A DNA stretch of 64,000 bases from JALYJG01 sp033763555. GTDB taxonomy: Bacteria > Pseudomonadota > Alphaproteobacteria > UBA9219. Positions 30,590-39,323 of this stretch are shown here, piece by piece. The notes beneath the pieces are model-generated. The model was not told where the DNA came from. It searched no databases and was given only the letters and a program-made list of their open reading frames with translations. Made by a program: the position numbers and the translations under genes. Numbering within the stretch: position 1 is the first letter of the stretch; every line of letters begins with the position of its first letter. The stretch lies in NCBI GenBank assembly GCA_033763555.1, contig JANRKK010000008.1:1-64000 (forward strand). Reading direction: 5' to 3'.

Positions 30590-31219
30590 ATGACGCCTGA
30601 CCTTGTACGCGCCGCACGCGGCTTTTTGAACTGGCAACAGCGCGATCTTGCCGACACCGCCGGGCTGTCCCTCTCCGCGGTCAACAACTATGAACGGAAT
30701 AAAGGCAAAACCCGCGATGTGACCATCCAAGCCATGGTGGGCGCCCTGGAGGCGGCGGGCATCGAATTTCTGCCCCATGGCGCTATCCGGAAAGCCGACG
30801 AGACGGCCAGCGTGCAGACTTTGACGGGCCCGGATTTCATCCAGAAGATGAACGAGGATATGTACAACGCCATCCGGACGCCGGGGCAGGAGATCTTCAC
30901 CTGCTCAACGGATGAAAGCCAATGGTTTGAGCCGAATGTTAAAGAAGCAAGCCAACGCTATTATGCATGGCGCAAAAAAATGGCGGCGCGGGAGCTGTAC
31001 CTTGTTGCCGAAGGCAATACCGTGTTTGAAAGCGCGAAACAGAATTACCGTTTTCTGCCCGCCAATCTTATCGGCAAGATTACCTATTGTATTTATACCG
31101 ACCGGATTGCCCTGATTTCCTGGCGCAAGAAACAGGCCTTTATCCTCAGGGGCGACCAGCTGGTCGAACCCTTCCGGGAACAGTTTAAATTTCTCTGGCG
31201 TTTGGGGCGGAAGGCTTAG
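30590..31219 (+). CDS. XRE-family transcriptional regulator with a C-terminal sensor-like domain
   Basis: A 209-residue protein. Residues 1-65 form a helix-turn-helix (LVRAARGFLNWQQRDLADTAGLSLSAVNNYERNKGKTRDVTIQAMVGALEAAGIEFLP), the short XRE form found in many alphaproteobacteria. Residues about 80-209 form a second domain (MYNAIRTPGQEIFTCSTDESQWFEPNVKEASQRYYAWRKKMAARELYLVAEGN) whose pattern recalls the phospholipase-D-like sensor half of some XRE and TrmB-type regulators. I see no catalytic HxK motif. The stop overlaps the next, convergent gene by three bases. Confidence 0.82.
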   Translation: MTPDLVRAARGFLNWQQRDLADTAGLSLSAVNNYERNKGKTRDVTIQAMVGALEAAGIEFLPHGAIRKADETASVQTLTGPDFIQKMNEDMYNAIRTPGQEIFTCSTDESQWFEPNVKEASQRYYAWRKKMAARELYLVAEGNTVFESAKQNYRFLPANLIGKITYCIYTDRIALISWRKKQAFILRGDQLVEPFREQFKFLWRLGRKA

Positions 31220-31878
31220 GCCCCTGGCCTTGGTGGGCCTAAATTCACGCCTGTTCCCATAATAGAACGCACGGGTTCTCTAGAGCAGCGTTTTATAAGT
31301 TCGCGGGGACCCAAAGCAGGGACAACATATTTTTGTTCAAACACATCCCAGTCGAGGGGCTGCATACAGGCTGCCAGTTTCTCAACACAGGCATGCCTAT
31401 CAAAATCGTCTTTGTCTTGTTGGGAAGGACACTGAGCTTTCATTTCAGCCATACATGCCGACCATTTTCTCATAAGTGCTGTGATGGTTCGATGAGGATA
31501 ACGAGGGGCAAGAAGAAATCCCCCCATGCCGCGGTCAAGCCAACCCTTTATAAATTCTCCATAGAGCACGACATGCGCACCTGTCTCACTGTTTTCTAAA
31601 ACGGCTATGTCGCCCACATCATGCGTCGGCATATCAAGCGCCGCGCGTAAAATATAAATATTCAGCCCCGACAACCTCATGGTACAGCCCGACGCGGAAC
31701 TGTGATTTGCCAGCGGCGCTTCAAGCTCGACACCGCGACGTATGGCCCATTCCATTGCTGTGGAAAGAAGATCCTTGTAGTCGCGCTGAAAAGGCAAAAA
31801 GATTTGAGGATCCAAGCTGCAGTAGACATCAATGAGCTGGCGGTCATCCAGCGAGGAAGAATGAATGAATTTAGTCAT
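31216..31878 (-). CDS. Hypothetical protein, A+T-richer orphan
   Basis: A 220-residue protein starting MTKFIHSSSLDDRQLIDVYCSLDPQIFLPFQRDYKD. The start at 31878 is chosen because GGAGGAGATC precedes it; a start four codons upstream would overlap that site. It has several Cys residues (SGCTMRL, CMAEMKAQC, CVEKLAACM), a Gly-rich loop GWLDRGMGGFLLAPRY and no signal peptide or membrane helix. Nothing identifies its family. It lies between the XRE regulator and accB and converges with the former. Confidence 0.55.
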   Translation of the reverse strand: MTKFIHSSSLDDRQLIDVYCSLDPQIFLPFQRDYKDLLSTAMEWAIRRGVELEAPLANHSSASGCTMRLSGLNIYILRAALDMPTHDVGDIAVLENSETGAHVVLYGEFIKGWLDRGMGGFLLAPRYPHRTITALMRKWSACMAEMKAQCPSQQDKDDFDRHACVEKLAACMQPLDWDVFEQKYVVPALGPRELIKRCSREPVRSIMGTGVNLGPPRPGA

Positions 31879-31939
31879 GATCTCCTCCAAAACATGTCTT
31901 CAACAAAAGTTGACTTAAAATTAGTCTGTACCTGCAAAT

Positions 31940-32389
31940 TTAATTCATCACCATTAGCGCCTCGCCGAATTCGACGGGTTTGCCGTTGGTGACGAGAATT
32001 TCGGCGATAGTTCCGGCCTGCGTGGCCTTGATAGGGTTCATAACCTTCATCGCTTCGATGATCAGCAGCGTATCGCCTGCCTTGACCCTGTCGCCAGCCT
32101 TCACAAAAGCGGCGGCATCCGGCGACGGCGTCAGATAAACCGTGCCAACCATCGGCGCGGTTATGGCACCCGCGGGGGCAGCATGCGCCGCCCCACCTGA
32201 TGCGGTCGGGGCCGATGAGGCAGCAACGGGAGCCACAGCGGGCGCTGCATGCACCACATGGCCGCGCGCAACGGCGCAGCGAATTTTCTTGTCGCCTTCG
32301 GCATATTCAATTTCGCTCAACCCGGTTTCTTCCAGGAGCTTGGCGAGCTTGCGGACAAAGGCGGTGTCGAGATCAAATTTCGTTGGCAT
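31940..32389 (-). CDS. accB: Biotin carboxyl carrier protein of acetyl-CoA carboxylase
   Basis: AccB carries the biotin that moves CO2 in fatty acid synthesis. The 149-residue protein has an N-terminal domain (FVRKLAKLLEETGLSEIEYAEGDKKIRC), an Ala/Pro-rich linker, and the C-terminal biotinyl domain with ITAPMVGTVYLTPSPDAAAFVKAGDRVKAGDTLLIIEAMKVMN; the lysine in EAMKVMN is biotinylated. It follows aroQ after nine bases. The usual downstream accC is absent; an orphan gene is there instead. Confidence 0.96.
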   Translation of the reverse strand: MPTKFDLDTAFVRKLAKLLEETGLSEIEYAEGDKKIRCAVARGHVVHAAPAVAPVAASSAPTASGGAAHAAPAGAITAPMVGTVYLTPSPDAAAFVKAGDRVKAGDTLLIIEAMKVMNPIKATQAGTIAEILVTNGKPVEFGEALMVMN

Positions 32390-32398
32390 GATTACCGT

Positions 32399-32854
32399 TT
32401 ACCTGCGCGAAGATTTAACGCGTTTTGCCATGGACCGCAACGCATAAGCGTAACCGTCGATGCCAAGGCCGCAAACAGCGCCAATGGCAACTTCAGAAAT
32501 TAACGAATGGCGGCGGAATTCCTCGCGGGCATGGATGTTGGAGATATGCACCTCAACCATCGGCAATCCGGCGATTTTCAACGCATCCAGAATGGCCACG
32601 GATGTATGGCTGTAGCCACCCGCGTTAATAATGATGCCCGCATGAGTTTTGCGGGCTTTCTGAATCCAGGTGACCAGTTCACCTTCCAGATTGCTGTGGC
32701 GACAATCCGCCGTAAGACCAAGCTCCTTCGCCGTCTTCCGGCACAGTTCAGCAACGTCTTTTAGCGTCGCCTTGCCGTAGATTTTCGGCTCCCGTACGCC
32801 GAGCATATTCAGGTTTGGGCCGTTCAGCACCAGAATGGCGGGGGGCTTTTTCAT
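32399..32854 (-). CDS. aroQ: 3-dehydroquinate dehydratase, type II
   Basis: AroQ performs the third step of the shikimate pathway. The 151-residue protein has the type II signatures ILVLNGPNLNMLGVREPKIYG (with the catalytic Tyr), INAGGYSHTSVAILDAL and VEVHISNIHAREEFRRHS, and the C-terminal GLGIDGYAYAL. It is placed between the DsbA-like gene and accB, a usual neighbour. Confidence 0.97.
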   Translation of the reverse strand: MKKPPAILVLNGPNLNMLGVREPKIYGKATLKDVAELCRKTAKELGLTADCRHSNLEGELVTWIQKARKTHAGIIINAGGYSHTSVAILDALKIAGLPMVEVHISNIHAREEFRRHSLISEVAIGAVCGLGIDGYAYALRSMAKRVKSSRR

Positions 32855-32868
32855 CCGCGGCGTCCGCC

Positions 32869-33627
32869 TCAGGATTTCTTTTTCGCGGCACGGGCGGCTT
32901 CGACCGCTTTCTTCAACTGCTCATGCTGCATGGCGCCGGGGTAAATCTGATCGCCCACGATGAACATGGGCGTGCCACGAACGCCGATACTGCGTCCCAA
33001 TTCCAGATTGGCCTGCAGCGCCTTGTTGATGGCTTCGTCTTCCATGTCCTTTTTCAGCTTGTCGGTGTCGAGCCCGACATCCTTTGCGGTTTTCAGGATA
33101 AGCTCACTGGTCAGGCGGTCTTTGACATCCATCAGCGCGTCATGGAATTTGACGAACTTGCCCTGGCGCGCGGCGGCGAGTGATGCCTTGGACGCCTCAA
33201 TCGATACCGGGCCAAGAATGGGGAAGTCCTTGTAGAGGAGCTTCACATTCTTATCGTCCTGCAGCAGTTTTTCCACGGCGTCCTGCGCCATTTTGCAATA
33301 GCCGCACTGGTAATCGTAAAACTCGACGACCGTGACGTCACCTTTCGGATTGCCGCCGACAGGCGTGGCGGGGTCGTCATAAATTTTATCCTTGGTTTTG
33401 GCGATGGCTTCCTTGCTTTTGGTTTCAGCCAGCGCTTCATCGCGTTTCTGTGCGGCCTTCAGGGCATCGACGATAACTTCGGGATGTTCTGTCAGATAAT
33501 TTTTGATGATGCCTTCAATCGAGCCGCGCTGCGCATCGGAAAAACCCTTGGGGGCATCCGCCGCATATGAAAAACCGGAAAAAAGCCCGCAGGTCAAAAC
33601 GGCCAGGGCAAGAAGGGCGAAACGCAT
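32869..33627 (-). CDS. DsbA-family periplasmic thiol oxidoreductase
   Basis: A 252-residue exported protein: signal peptide MRFALLALAVLTCGLFSGFSYA, a helical N-terminal region (IEGIIKNYLTEHPEVIVDALK) typical of Com1/ScsC-like DsbA relatives, then the thioredoxin core VVEFYDYQCGYCKMAQDAVEKLL with redox CGYC, the inserted helical domain, and the cis-proline loop RGTPMFIVGDQIYPG. It should form or shuffle disulfides in the periplasm; the helical N-terminus may mediate oligomerisation as in ScsC. It is upstream of aroQ on the same strand (14-base gap). Confidence 0.93.
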   Translation of the reverse strand: MRFALLALAVLTCGLFSGFSYAADAPKGFSDAQRGSIEGIIKNYLTEHPEVIVDALKAAQKRDEALAETKSKEAIAKTKDKIYDDPATPVGGNPKGDVTVVEFYDYQCGYCKMAQDAVEKLLQDDKNVKLLYKDFPILGPVSIEASKASLAAARQGKFVKFHDALMDVKDRLTSELILKTAKDVGLDTDKLKKDMEDEAINKALQANLELGRSIGVRGTPMFIVGDQIYPGAMQHEQLKKAVEAARAAKKKS

Positions 33628-33722
33628 GGGCGACTCCGGTGAGAGGAAAGCGAAAGCTGTGAAGAAACAACCAAGTTTTGTCCGTTAAGTCAATGTTTTA
33701 GGGCGCTTCGATGGATTCGGAA

Positions 33723-33739
33723 TCCGATAAAATATCGGA
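33723..33739. repeat. Short perfect inverted repeat ahead of coaBC
   Basis: TCCGATA-AAA-TATCGGA lies 26 bases upstream of the coaBC start. It could be an operator or a small leader hairpin. Confidence 0.35.
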
Positions 33740-33765
33740 TAGACTGCGGTTTTACAGGATTGCTG

Positions 33766-34974
33766 ATGATAACAAACGCTCTTTTCAACCGCTCCGTGCT
33801 GCTGATTATTTCCGGCGGCATCGCAGCCTATAAAAGCCTTGAGCTTATCCGCCGCCTGCGTGACGGCAGCGTGAAAGTGCGCTGCGTGCTGACGCAGGGC
33901 GGCGCGCAATTCGTGACGCCCTTGTCGGTCTCTGCCTTGTCGGAAGAACAGGTCTATGGCGATCTCTGGTCGCTGACAGATGAGCACCAGATGGGTCATA
34001 TCCGTCTGGCGCGCGAAGCCGATTTGATTGTTGTCGCACCCGCTTCAGCCAACCTTATCGCCAAAATGGCGCAGGGACTTGCGGATGATCTGGCCAGCAC
34101 GGTTTTGCTGGCGACGGACAAGCCTGTTCTGCTCGCACCCGCGATGAACGGCGTGATGTGGCAAAATCCGGCGACACAGGCGAATATCGCCACGCTGAAA
34201 AAACGCGGCGTGAAAATGATCGGCCCCGCCAGCGGCACGATGGCTTGTGGCGAGGAAGGCGAAGGCCGCATGAGTGAACCTGCTGAAATTCTCGCCGCCA
34301 TCACGAAATATTTCTCGGTGCCCGGCCCGCTGAGCGGCAAACGCGCGCTGGTCACCAGCGGCCCGACGCATGAACCAATCGATCCCGTGCGTTTCATTGG
34401 CAACCGCTCCTCCGGCAAGCAAGGCCATGCGATTGCCGAAGCGCTGGCGCGGCAAGGCGCGGAAACCATTCTTGTAACCGGGCCTGTGACGCTGCCCGAC
34501 CCGGCAGGTATCAAAACCATCCGCGTTCAGACCGCACAGGATATGCTAGCCGCCTGTGAAACCGCCCTGCCCGTTGATGTCGCCGTCTGTGCGGCGGCCG
34601 TAGCCGATTGGCGCACGACGGAAATCTCCTCCGGCAAATTGAAAAAGGGCGTGGCGAAACCGACGCTGGAACTCGCTGAAAATCCGGATATTCTCGCGCG
34701 GCTGAGCAAGGCAGGGAACCGCCGCCCGCGACTTGTCATCGGCTTTGCGGCAGAAACAGATGATCCACTGAAGAATGCCGCGCGGAAACTGGACGCCAAA
34801 GGCTGCGATTGGCTGGTGGCAAATGATGTCAGCAACGGCAAAGTGTTTGACCAAGACGATAACGAAGTCACATTTCTGCGTCGTAGCGCACCACCGCAAA
34901 CCTGGCCGCGGCAAAGCAAGGAACAGGTGGCGCGGCAACTTGTGCAGGAAATCGTTAATGTGTTGACGGCGTAA
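33766..34974 (+). CDS. coaBC: Bifunctional phosphopantothenoylcysteine decarboxylase / phosphopantothenate-cysteine ligase
   Basis: CoaBC catalyses two steps of coenzyme A synthesis. The N-terminal flavin-dependent decarboxylase has SVLLIISGGIAAYKSLELIRRL, the active His in HQMGHIRLAREADLIVVAPASANLIAKMAQGLADDLAST, PAMNGVMWQNPA and the Cys loop GTMACGEEGEGRM. The C-terminal ligase has ALVTSGPTHEPIDPVRFIGNRSSGKQG, VAAVADWR and KLKKG. ATG at 33766 is preferred over a TTG two codons upstream because AGGA sits seven bases ahead. About 402 residues, the normal length. Confidence 0.96.
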   Translation: MITNALFNRSVLLIISGGIAAYKSLELIRRLRDGSVKVRCVLTQGGAQFVTPLSVSALSEEQVYGDLWSLTDEHQMGHIRLAREADLIVVAPASANLIAKMAQGLADDLASTVLLATDKPVLLAPAMNGVMWQNPATQANIATLKKRGVKMIGPASGTMACGEEGEGRMSEPAEILAAITKYFSVPGPLSGKRALVTSGPTHEPIDPVRFIGNRSSGKQGHAIAEALARQGAETILVTGPVTLPDPAGIKTIRVQTAQDMLAACETALPVDVAVCAAAVADWRTTEISSGKLKKGVAKPTLELAENPDILARLSKAGNRRPRLVIGFAAETDDPLKNAARKLDAKGCDWLVANDVSNGKVFDQDDNEVTFLRRSAPPQTWPRQSKEQVARQLVQEIVNVLTA

Positions 34975-35024
34975 GGCTTTGTGTTAGCGTTCTGTAGTTG
35001 GAATAAATTTTTCAGGAGCAATCT

Positions 35025-35279
35025 ATGCCATCCATATCTTCGTTACGCGCAGCAGCAAGGGAAGTATTCTGGAATTCGGCGGAAGAATTGGTGGAACTGG
35101 TACCCTTTTGCGCGATGTCGTTAACCACGCCCGTGGCTATGGGCATCGGTTTAGCTCTAAGCCCAACCAGATCGTGTGTAGCTGCTGCTGGCCTTGGTGG
35201 CATACTGATAGGGGGAGCAGCAGGATTTCTTGCGAGTCTTAGTATCTACAAAAAACTTGATTCCCTAAACCAAGCATAA
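35025..35279 (+). CDS. Small hydrophobic orphan protein between coaBC and dut
   Basis: An 84-residue protein: MPSISSLRAAAREVFWNSAEELVELVPFCAMSLTTPVAMGIGLALSPTRSCVAAAGLGGILIGGAAGFLASLSIYKKLDS... Two Gly/Ala-rich hydrophobic segments separated by a short polar turn suggest a small helical-hairpin membrane protein. TCAGGAGCAATCT precedes the ATG, so it is probably translated. coaBC and dut are commonly adjacent in alphaproteobacteria, so this looks like an insertion. Function unknown. Confidence 0.55.
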   Translation: MPSISSLRAAAREVFWNSAEELVELVPFCAMSLTTPVAMGIGLALSPTRSCVAAAGLGGILIGGAAGFLASLSIYKKLDSLNQA

Positions 35280-35292
35280 TCCATTTCTGTTC

Positions 35293-35757
35293 ATGACCAC
35301 CCTTCCTGTCCCCATCACTGTCCTGCCCCATGCCGAAGCCCTCGGGCTTCCGGCCTATGCGACCGAACATGCCGCCGGCATGGATCTCTGCGCCGCCGTC
35401 ACCAATGATGTGGTGATCGAGCCCGGCAAGCGAACGCTGATCCCGACGGGCATCGCCATCGCCTTGCCCGAAGGTTATGAGGCGCAGATACGGCCGCGTT
35501 CCGGCCTCGCGCTCAAGCACGGCATCACCCTGCCCAACAGCCCCGGCACGATTGATGCCGATTATCGCGGCGAGGTGCAGGTGATCGTCGCCAATACCGG
35601 CAGCGAACCCTTCACCGTCACGCGCGGCATGCGCATCGCGCAGATGGTGGTCGCCGCCTACAGCCGCGTCAGCTGGCAGGAAGTCGCTGAACTGCCGCAA
35701 ACCGCGCGCGGCGCGGGCGGTTTCGGTTCGACCGGAACGGCCACCAAAACACGCTAA
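35293..35757 (+). CDS. dut: Deoxyuridine 5'-triphosphate nucleotidohydrolase
   Basis: Dut removes dUTP and supplies dUMP for thymidylate. All five trimeric dUTPase motifs are visible in the 154-residue protein: HAAGMDLCAA, RPRSGLALKHGI, NSPGTIDADYRGEVQVIVAN, RGMRIAQMV and the C-terminal P-loop-like RGAGGFGSTG. The frame runs on directly from coaBC and the orphan, and the WD40 gene follows after eight bases. Confidence 0.97.
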   Translation: MTTLPVPITVLPHAEALGLPAYATEHAAGMDLCAAVTNDVVIEPGKRTLIPTGIAIALPEGYEAQIRPRSGLALKHGITLPNSPGTIDADYRGEVQVIVANTGSEPFTVTRGMRIAQMVVAAYSRVSWQEVAELPQTARGAGGFGSTGTATKTR

Positions 35758-35765
35758 GCACGATC

Positions 35766-36815
35766 ATGCCCTCTCCTTCCGCCATTGCCCGGCAATGGAA
35801 TTTCGGCCTGCCGGTTACGGCGTTGAGCGCTAATCGCAACGGCGATTGGATGGCTGCGGCGCTGGGTGACGGATCGCTGCGTTTGCTGCCCGCCAGCGAC
35901 GAAGCGGAACAACCGAAAGAGCTGAAACTCCACAAAGGCATTTCGCTGTCACTGCAGCCGGATGCCGATGCGCATGCGTTTCTGTCAGGTGGTGACGATG
36001 GTTGCGTTTATATTATCGATCCACAGCTGGATGCGCCGACGCTGTTGGCCGAGCATAAAAACCAGTGGATCGACCATGTGGCGTCCGCGCCGGAAGGCGG
36101 ATTCCGCGCCTATTCCGTTGGCAAGCAGGCGCATATGCTGAACGCCGAAGGCGAAAGCCTTGCACCGCTGCAGGCGCCGAGCAGCATCGGCGGCCTGGCT
36201 TTCAGCCCCAACGGCAAACGCCTTGCCGCTAGCCATTACAACGGTGTGAGCCTGGTTTGGACGAAAGCGAAAGAATCCGCGCCGACAAAACTGGCCTGGA
36301 AAGGTTCGCATCTGGGCGTGATCTGGCATCCGGATGGAAAAATTCTACTAACCTCACTGCAGGAAAATGCACTGCATGGCTGGCGCCTTTCGGACAATAA
36401 TGAGATGCGGATGCAGGGCTACGCCGCCAAAGTGCATTCGATGGGCTTTTCAGCGAAAGGCCGCTATCTGGCGACCAGCGGAGCGGAGGAAGTGGTGTGC
36501 TGGCCTTTCTTCGGCGGTGGGCCGTGGGGCAAAACGCCGCTGACGCTGGGCGGACGCGAAGCGCGGCTGGTGACACAGGTCGCCGCGCATCCCAAAGATG
36601 AAATGGTCGCGGCAGGTTACGATGACGGCATGGTTATCCTTGCGCCGCTGGATGGCCGCATGGAAGTGATGATCCACCCGCCTGTCGGACAAGGTGCATC
36701 GGTGACAGGACTGGCATGGAATGGCGCAGGTAATTGCCTGTTCGCCGGGAATGAGAAAGGCTCCCTGACCCTCTTCACGCTGGAAAGCGTGGGGCGGAGC
36801 GTACGAAGCGCCTAG
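35766..36815 (+). CDS. WD40-repeat beta-propeller protein
   Basis: A 349-residue cytoplasmic protein made of about seven WD40-like blades: WNFGLPVTALSANRNGDWMAAALGDGSLRLL, HAFLSGGDDGCVYIID, IGGLAFSPNGKRLAASHYNGVSLVW, LGVIWHPDGKILLTSLQENALHGW and VAAHPKDEMVAAGYDDGMVILAPL. There is no signal peptide. Such propellers are scaffolds; this one is usually next to dut in related genomes as far as I recall, but no substrate is known. Its 3' end overlaps the convergent pgsA stop. Confidence 0.85.
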   Translation: MPSPSAIARQWNFGLPVTALSANRNGDWMAAALGDGSLRLLPASDEAEQPKELKLHKGISLSLQPDADAHAFLSGGDDGCVYIIDPQLDAPTLLAEHKNQWIDHVASAPEGGFRAYSVGKQAHMLNAEGESLAPLQAPSSIGGLAFSPNGKRLAASHYNGVSLVWTKAKESAPTKLAWKGSHLGVIWHPDGKILLTSLQENALHGWRLSDNNEMRMQGYAAKVHSMGFSAKGRYLATSGAEEVVCWPFFGGGPWGKTPLTLGGREARLVTQVAAHPKDEMVAAGYDDGMVILAPLDGRMEVMIHPPVGQGASVTGLAWNGAGNCLFAGNEKGSLTLFTLESVGRSVRSA

Positions 36816-37363
36816 TTTTTGAAGTGTTTTAAACTGGCGCGCCAGTAATCCCAAGCGGTGATAATTGTCAGGCCGCCTGCAATCCACAACAACAATCCGC
36901 CGATAGTGGACGCATAAACGCCGGACGCGTGGCGGCCGACAATCAGGAAGGACAGCGCGACGATCTGGATGAAGGTTTTCCATTTCGCCAGCTGGCTGAC
37001 CGGCATGCTGACGCGCACACCTGCCAGAAATTCGCGCAGGCCAGACACCGCCACTTCGCGCAGCAGGATAATTACGGCCGGAAGAATGCTGAAGCCCGTG
37101 ATCTGGCCGTTGAAGACCAGCAACAGAATGACGGCGGCGACCAGAAGCTTGTCGGCAATCGGGTCGAGAAATTCGCCGATCATCGAAACCTGCCCGTCGC
37201 GCCGCGCCATATAACCGTCGAGCAGATCGGTCACGCCCGCGGCGACGAACAGCACCAGCGCCAGCCACGCCGCCCAGGCATAGGGCAGCGCCAGCAGCAG
37301 CAAAATCACCGGAATGGCGATGATGCGCGACAGCGTCAGACGGTTGGCGAGTGAATTCCACAT
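36812..37363 (-). CDS. pgsA: CDP-diacylglycerol-glycerol-3-phosphate 3-phosphatidyltransferase
   Basis: PgsA makes phosphatidylglycerophosphate, the committed step to phosphatidylglycerol. The 183-residue membrane enzyme contains the CDP-alcohol phosphotransferase motif with all four aspartates: TDLLDGYMARRDGQVSMIGEFLDPIADK (D-x2-D-G-x2-A-R-x8-G-x3-D-x3-D). N-terminal LTLSRIIAIPVILLLLALPYAW is also typical. It follows uvrC on the same strand after nine bases, a pairing known in many proteobacteria. Confidence 0.96.
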   Translation of the reverse strand: MWNSLANRLTLSRIIAIPVILLLLALPYAWAAWLALVLFVAAGVTDLLDGYMARRDGQVSMIGEFLDPIADKLLVAAVILLLVFNGQITGFSILPAVIILLREVAVSGLREFLAGVRVSMPVSQLAKWKTFIQIVALSFLIVGRHASGVYASTIGGLLLWIAGGLTIITAWDYWRASLKHFKN

Positions 37364-37372
37364 GGCCCCTCT

Positions 37373-39262
37373 TTACTCCCCCTGCCGGAAATAATCATGG
37401 ATTTTTTTGGCAGCATTAAGGCTGATGCCGGGAACGCGGGCTATATCCTCCGCCGCCGCCCCGGCCACTGCCCTGGCCGAACCGAAATGGTGCAAAAGCG
37501 CCCTTTTGCGCGCGGCGCCGATGCCCGGCACATCCTCCAGCCCCGACTGGCCAACAGCCCGGATGCGGCGCGAACGGTGCGCGCCAATGGCAAAACGATG
37601 CGCCTCATCCCGCAGCCGCTGCAGATAATAAAGTACGGGATCTTCCGGCGGCAGGCTGAAGGCTTCCCGGTCCGGCATGAAGAAACGTTCGCGCCCGGCA
37701 TTACGGTCCGGCCCCTTGGCGATGGCGGCGACGGGAATATCCGGCAGGCCAAGATTTTGCAGAACGGTGCACACTTTACTCAATTGCCCCTGCCCGCCAT
37801 CGATCAGCACAAGGTCGGGCCACATGCCGGACTGGCGCGCGGGGTCTTCGTCGATCAGGCGGCGGAAGCGGCGCGATAAAACCTCCTCCATCATCGCGTA
37901 ATCATCGCCCTGCGTATCGGCGCGACGGATATTGAATTTGCGGTAGGTTTTTTTCAGGAAACCTTCCGGCCCGGCGGCGATCATCGCGCCGACCGCATGG
38001 CTGCCGGAAATATGTGAATTGTCATAAACCTCGATGCGTTTCGGCGCTTCGGCAAGATTGAAAATTTCGGCCACGCGCGTCAGCAGCTTCGCCTGCTCGG
38101 CGCTTTCCGACAAAGTGCGCGCCAACGCTTCCTGCGCGTTTTTGCGCGCGCTGTCGATCAGCCGCTTGCGCGCGCCCTGCTGCGGCACCGCAATTTTGAC
38201 CTTGTGCCCTGCGCGCTCCGCCAGGGCCTGTTCCAACAAAGCCGTATCTTCGGATTTATGGCTGAGCAGAATGGAAGGCGGCGGCGGTTTGCTGGCATAA
38301 AACTGCGCGAGGAAGGATGACATGATCTCGCCCGGCGGCAATTGATCGGCATGCGCCGGATAAAATGTCCGCGCGCCGTAATTGCGGTCGGCGCGGAAGA
38401 AAAACACCTGAATGGCCGTGCGGCCCGCCGCCTGATGCAGCGCGATGACGTCAGCATCGCCGAGGCCGGACAGATGAATGCCTTGCTTCGCCTGAATGCC
38501 GGTCAGGATTTTAATGCGGTCGCGCAGCTCCGCCGCTTTTTCGTAATCCATCGCATCGCTGGCGCTCTGCATATCCGCCGCAAGCTGTTTCTGAATCTCC
38601 TGATTCTTGCCTTGCAGGAAGGCGCGCGCCTCCTCGACCTGTTTTGCGTAAGCCTCTTCCGTCACTTTGGCGACACAGGGCGCGGTGCAGCGCTTGATAT
38701 GATATTGCAGGCAGGGCCGCGTACGGCTGGCGAAAAAATTATCCGAACAATTGCGCAGCATGAAGCCGCGCTGCATCAGCGTCAGCGTTTCATTCACCGC
38801 ACCCGCCGAAGCGAAAGGCCCAAAATACCAGCCCTTGCGCGACTTCGCCCCGCGATATTTCAGCAGCTGCGGAAATTTATGATCGCGCGTGATGAGCATA
38901 TAGGGATAGCTTTTGTCGTCGCGCAGCAGCAGATTGAAAGGCGGCGCAAAACGCTGGATGAAATTGCCTTCGAGCAAAAGCGCTTCGGCCTCGGTCGTGG
39001 TGACGACGATTTCCAGGCTGCGCGTTTGCGCCACCATGCGCTGCAATCGGTTTGGCAGACGCGCGCGCTGTGTATAAGACGTGACGCGCTTCTTAAGGCT
39101 CTTCGCCTTACCGATATAGAGCGATACGCCATCTTCGGCCAGCATGCGGTAGACGCCCGGCCTGGAAGGCAGGGTTTTGATCTGTGCGCGCAACACATCC
39201 GCCCCGGCATCAAAGCCAGTGCGTCCGCGGCGCAAGCGTTTGGCGGGTGCGGGTTTGGGCAT
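37373..39262 (-). CDS. uvrC: Excinuclease ABC subunit C
   Basis: UvrC makes the two incisions of nucleotide excision repair. The 629-residue protein has the GIY-YIG nuclease (PSRPGVYRMLAEDGVSLYIGKAKSLKKRVTSY), the Cys cluster CLQYHIKRCTAPC, the UVR motif (MDYEKAAELRDRIKIL), the RNase H-like nuclease (VYDNSHISGSHAVGAMI, DLVLIDGGQGQLS, FALPP-like FSLPPEDPVLYYLQRLRDEAHRFAI) and the C-terminal HhH pair (DVPGIGAARKRALLHHFGS). The start MPKPAPAKRLRRG at 39262 adds a basic leader. Confidence 0.97.
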   Translation of the reverse strand: MPKPAPAKRLRRGRTGFDAGADVLRAQIKTLPSRPGVYRMLAEDGVSLYIGKAKSLKKRVTSYTQRARLPNRLQRMVAQTRSLEIVVTTTEAEALLLEGNFIQRFAPPFNLLLRDDKSYPYMLITRDHKFPQLLKYRGAKSRKGWYFGPFASAGAVNETLTLMQRGFMLRNCSDNFFASRTRPCLQYHIKRCTAPCVAKVTEEAYAKQVEEARAFLQGKNQEIQKQLAADMQSASDAMDYEKAAELRDRIKILTGIQAKQGIHLSGLGDADVIALHQAAGRTAIQVFFFRADRNYGARTFYPAHADQLPPGEIMSSFLAQFYASKPPPPSILLSHKSEDTALLEQALAERAGHKVKIAVPQQGARKRLIDSARKNAQEALARTLSESAEQAKLLTRVAEIFNLAEAPKRIEVYDNSHISGSHAVGAMIAAGPEGFLKKTYRKFNIRRADTQGDDYAMMEEVLSRRFRRLIDEDPARQSGMWPDLVLIDGGQGQLSKVCTVLQNLGLPDIPVAAIAKGPDRNAGRERFFMPDREAFSLPPEDPVLYYLQRLRDEAHRFAIGAHRSRRIRAVGQSGLEDVPGIGAARKRALLHHFGSARAVAGAAAEDIARVPGISLNAAKKIHDYFRQGE

Positions 39263-39323
39263 CAAGCCATTTTGCCTGAGAGGCAAAACTATGTCACCGA
39301 TGAGGTCTTGATGAAAAACAAGC

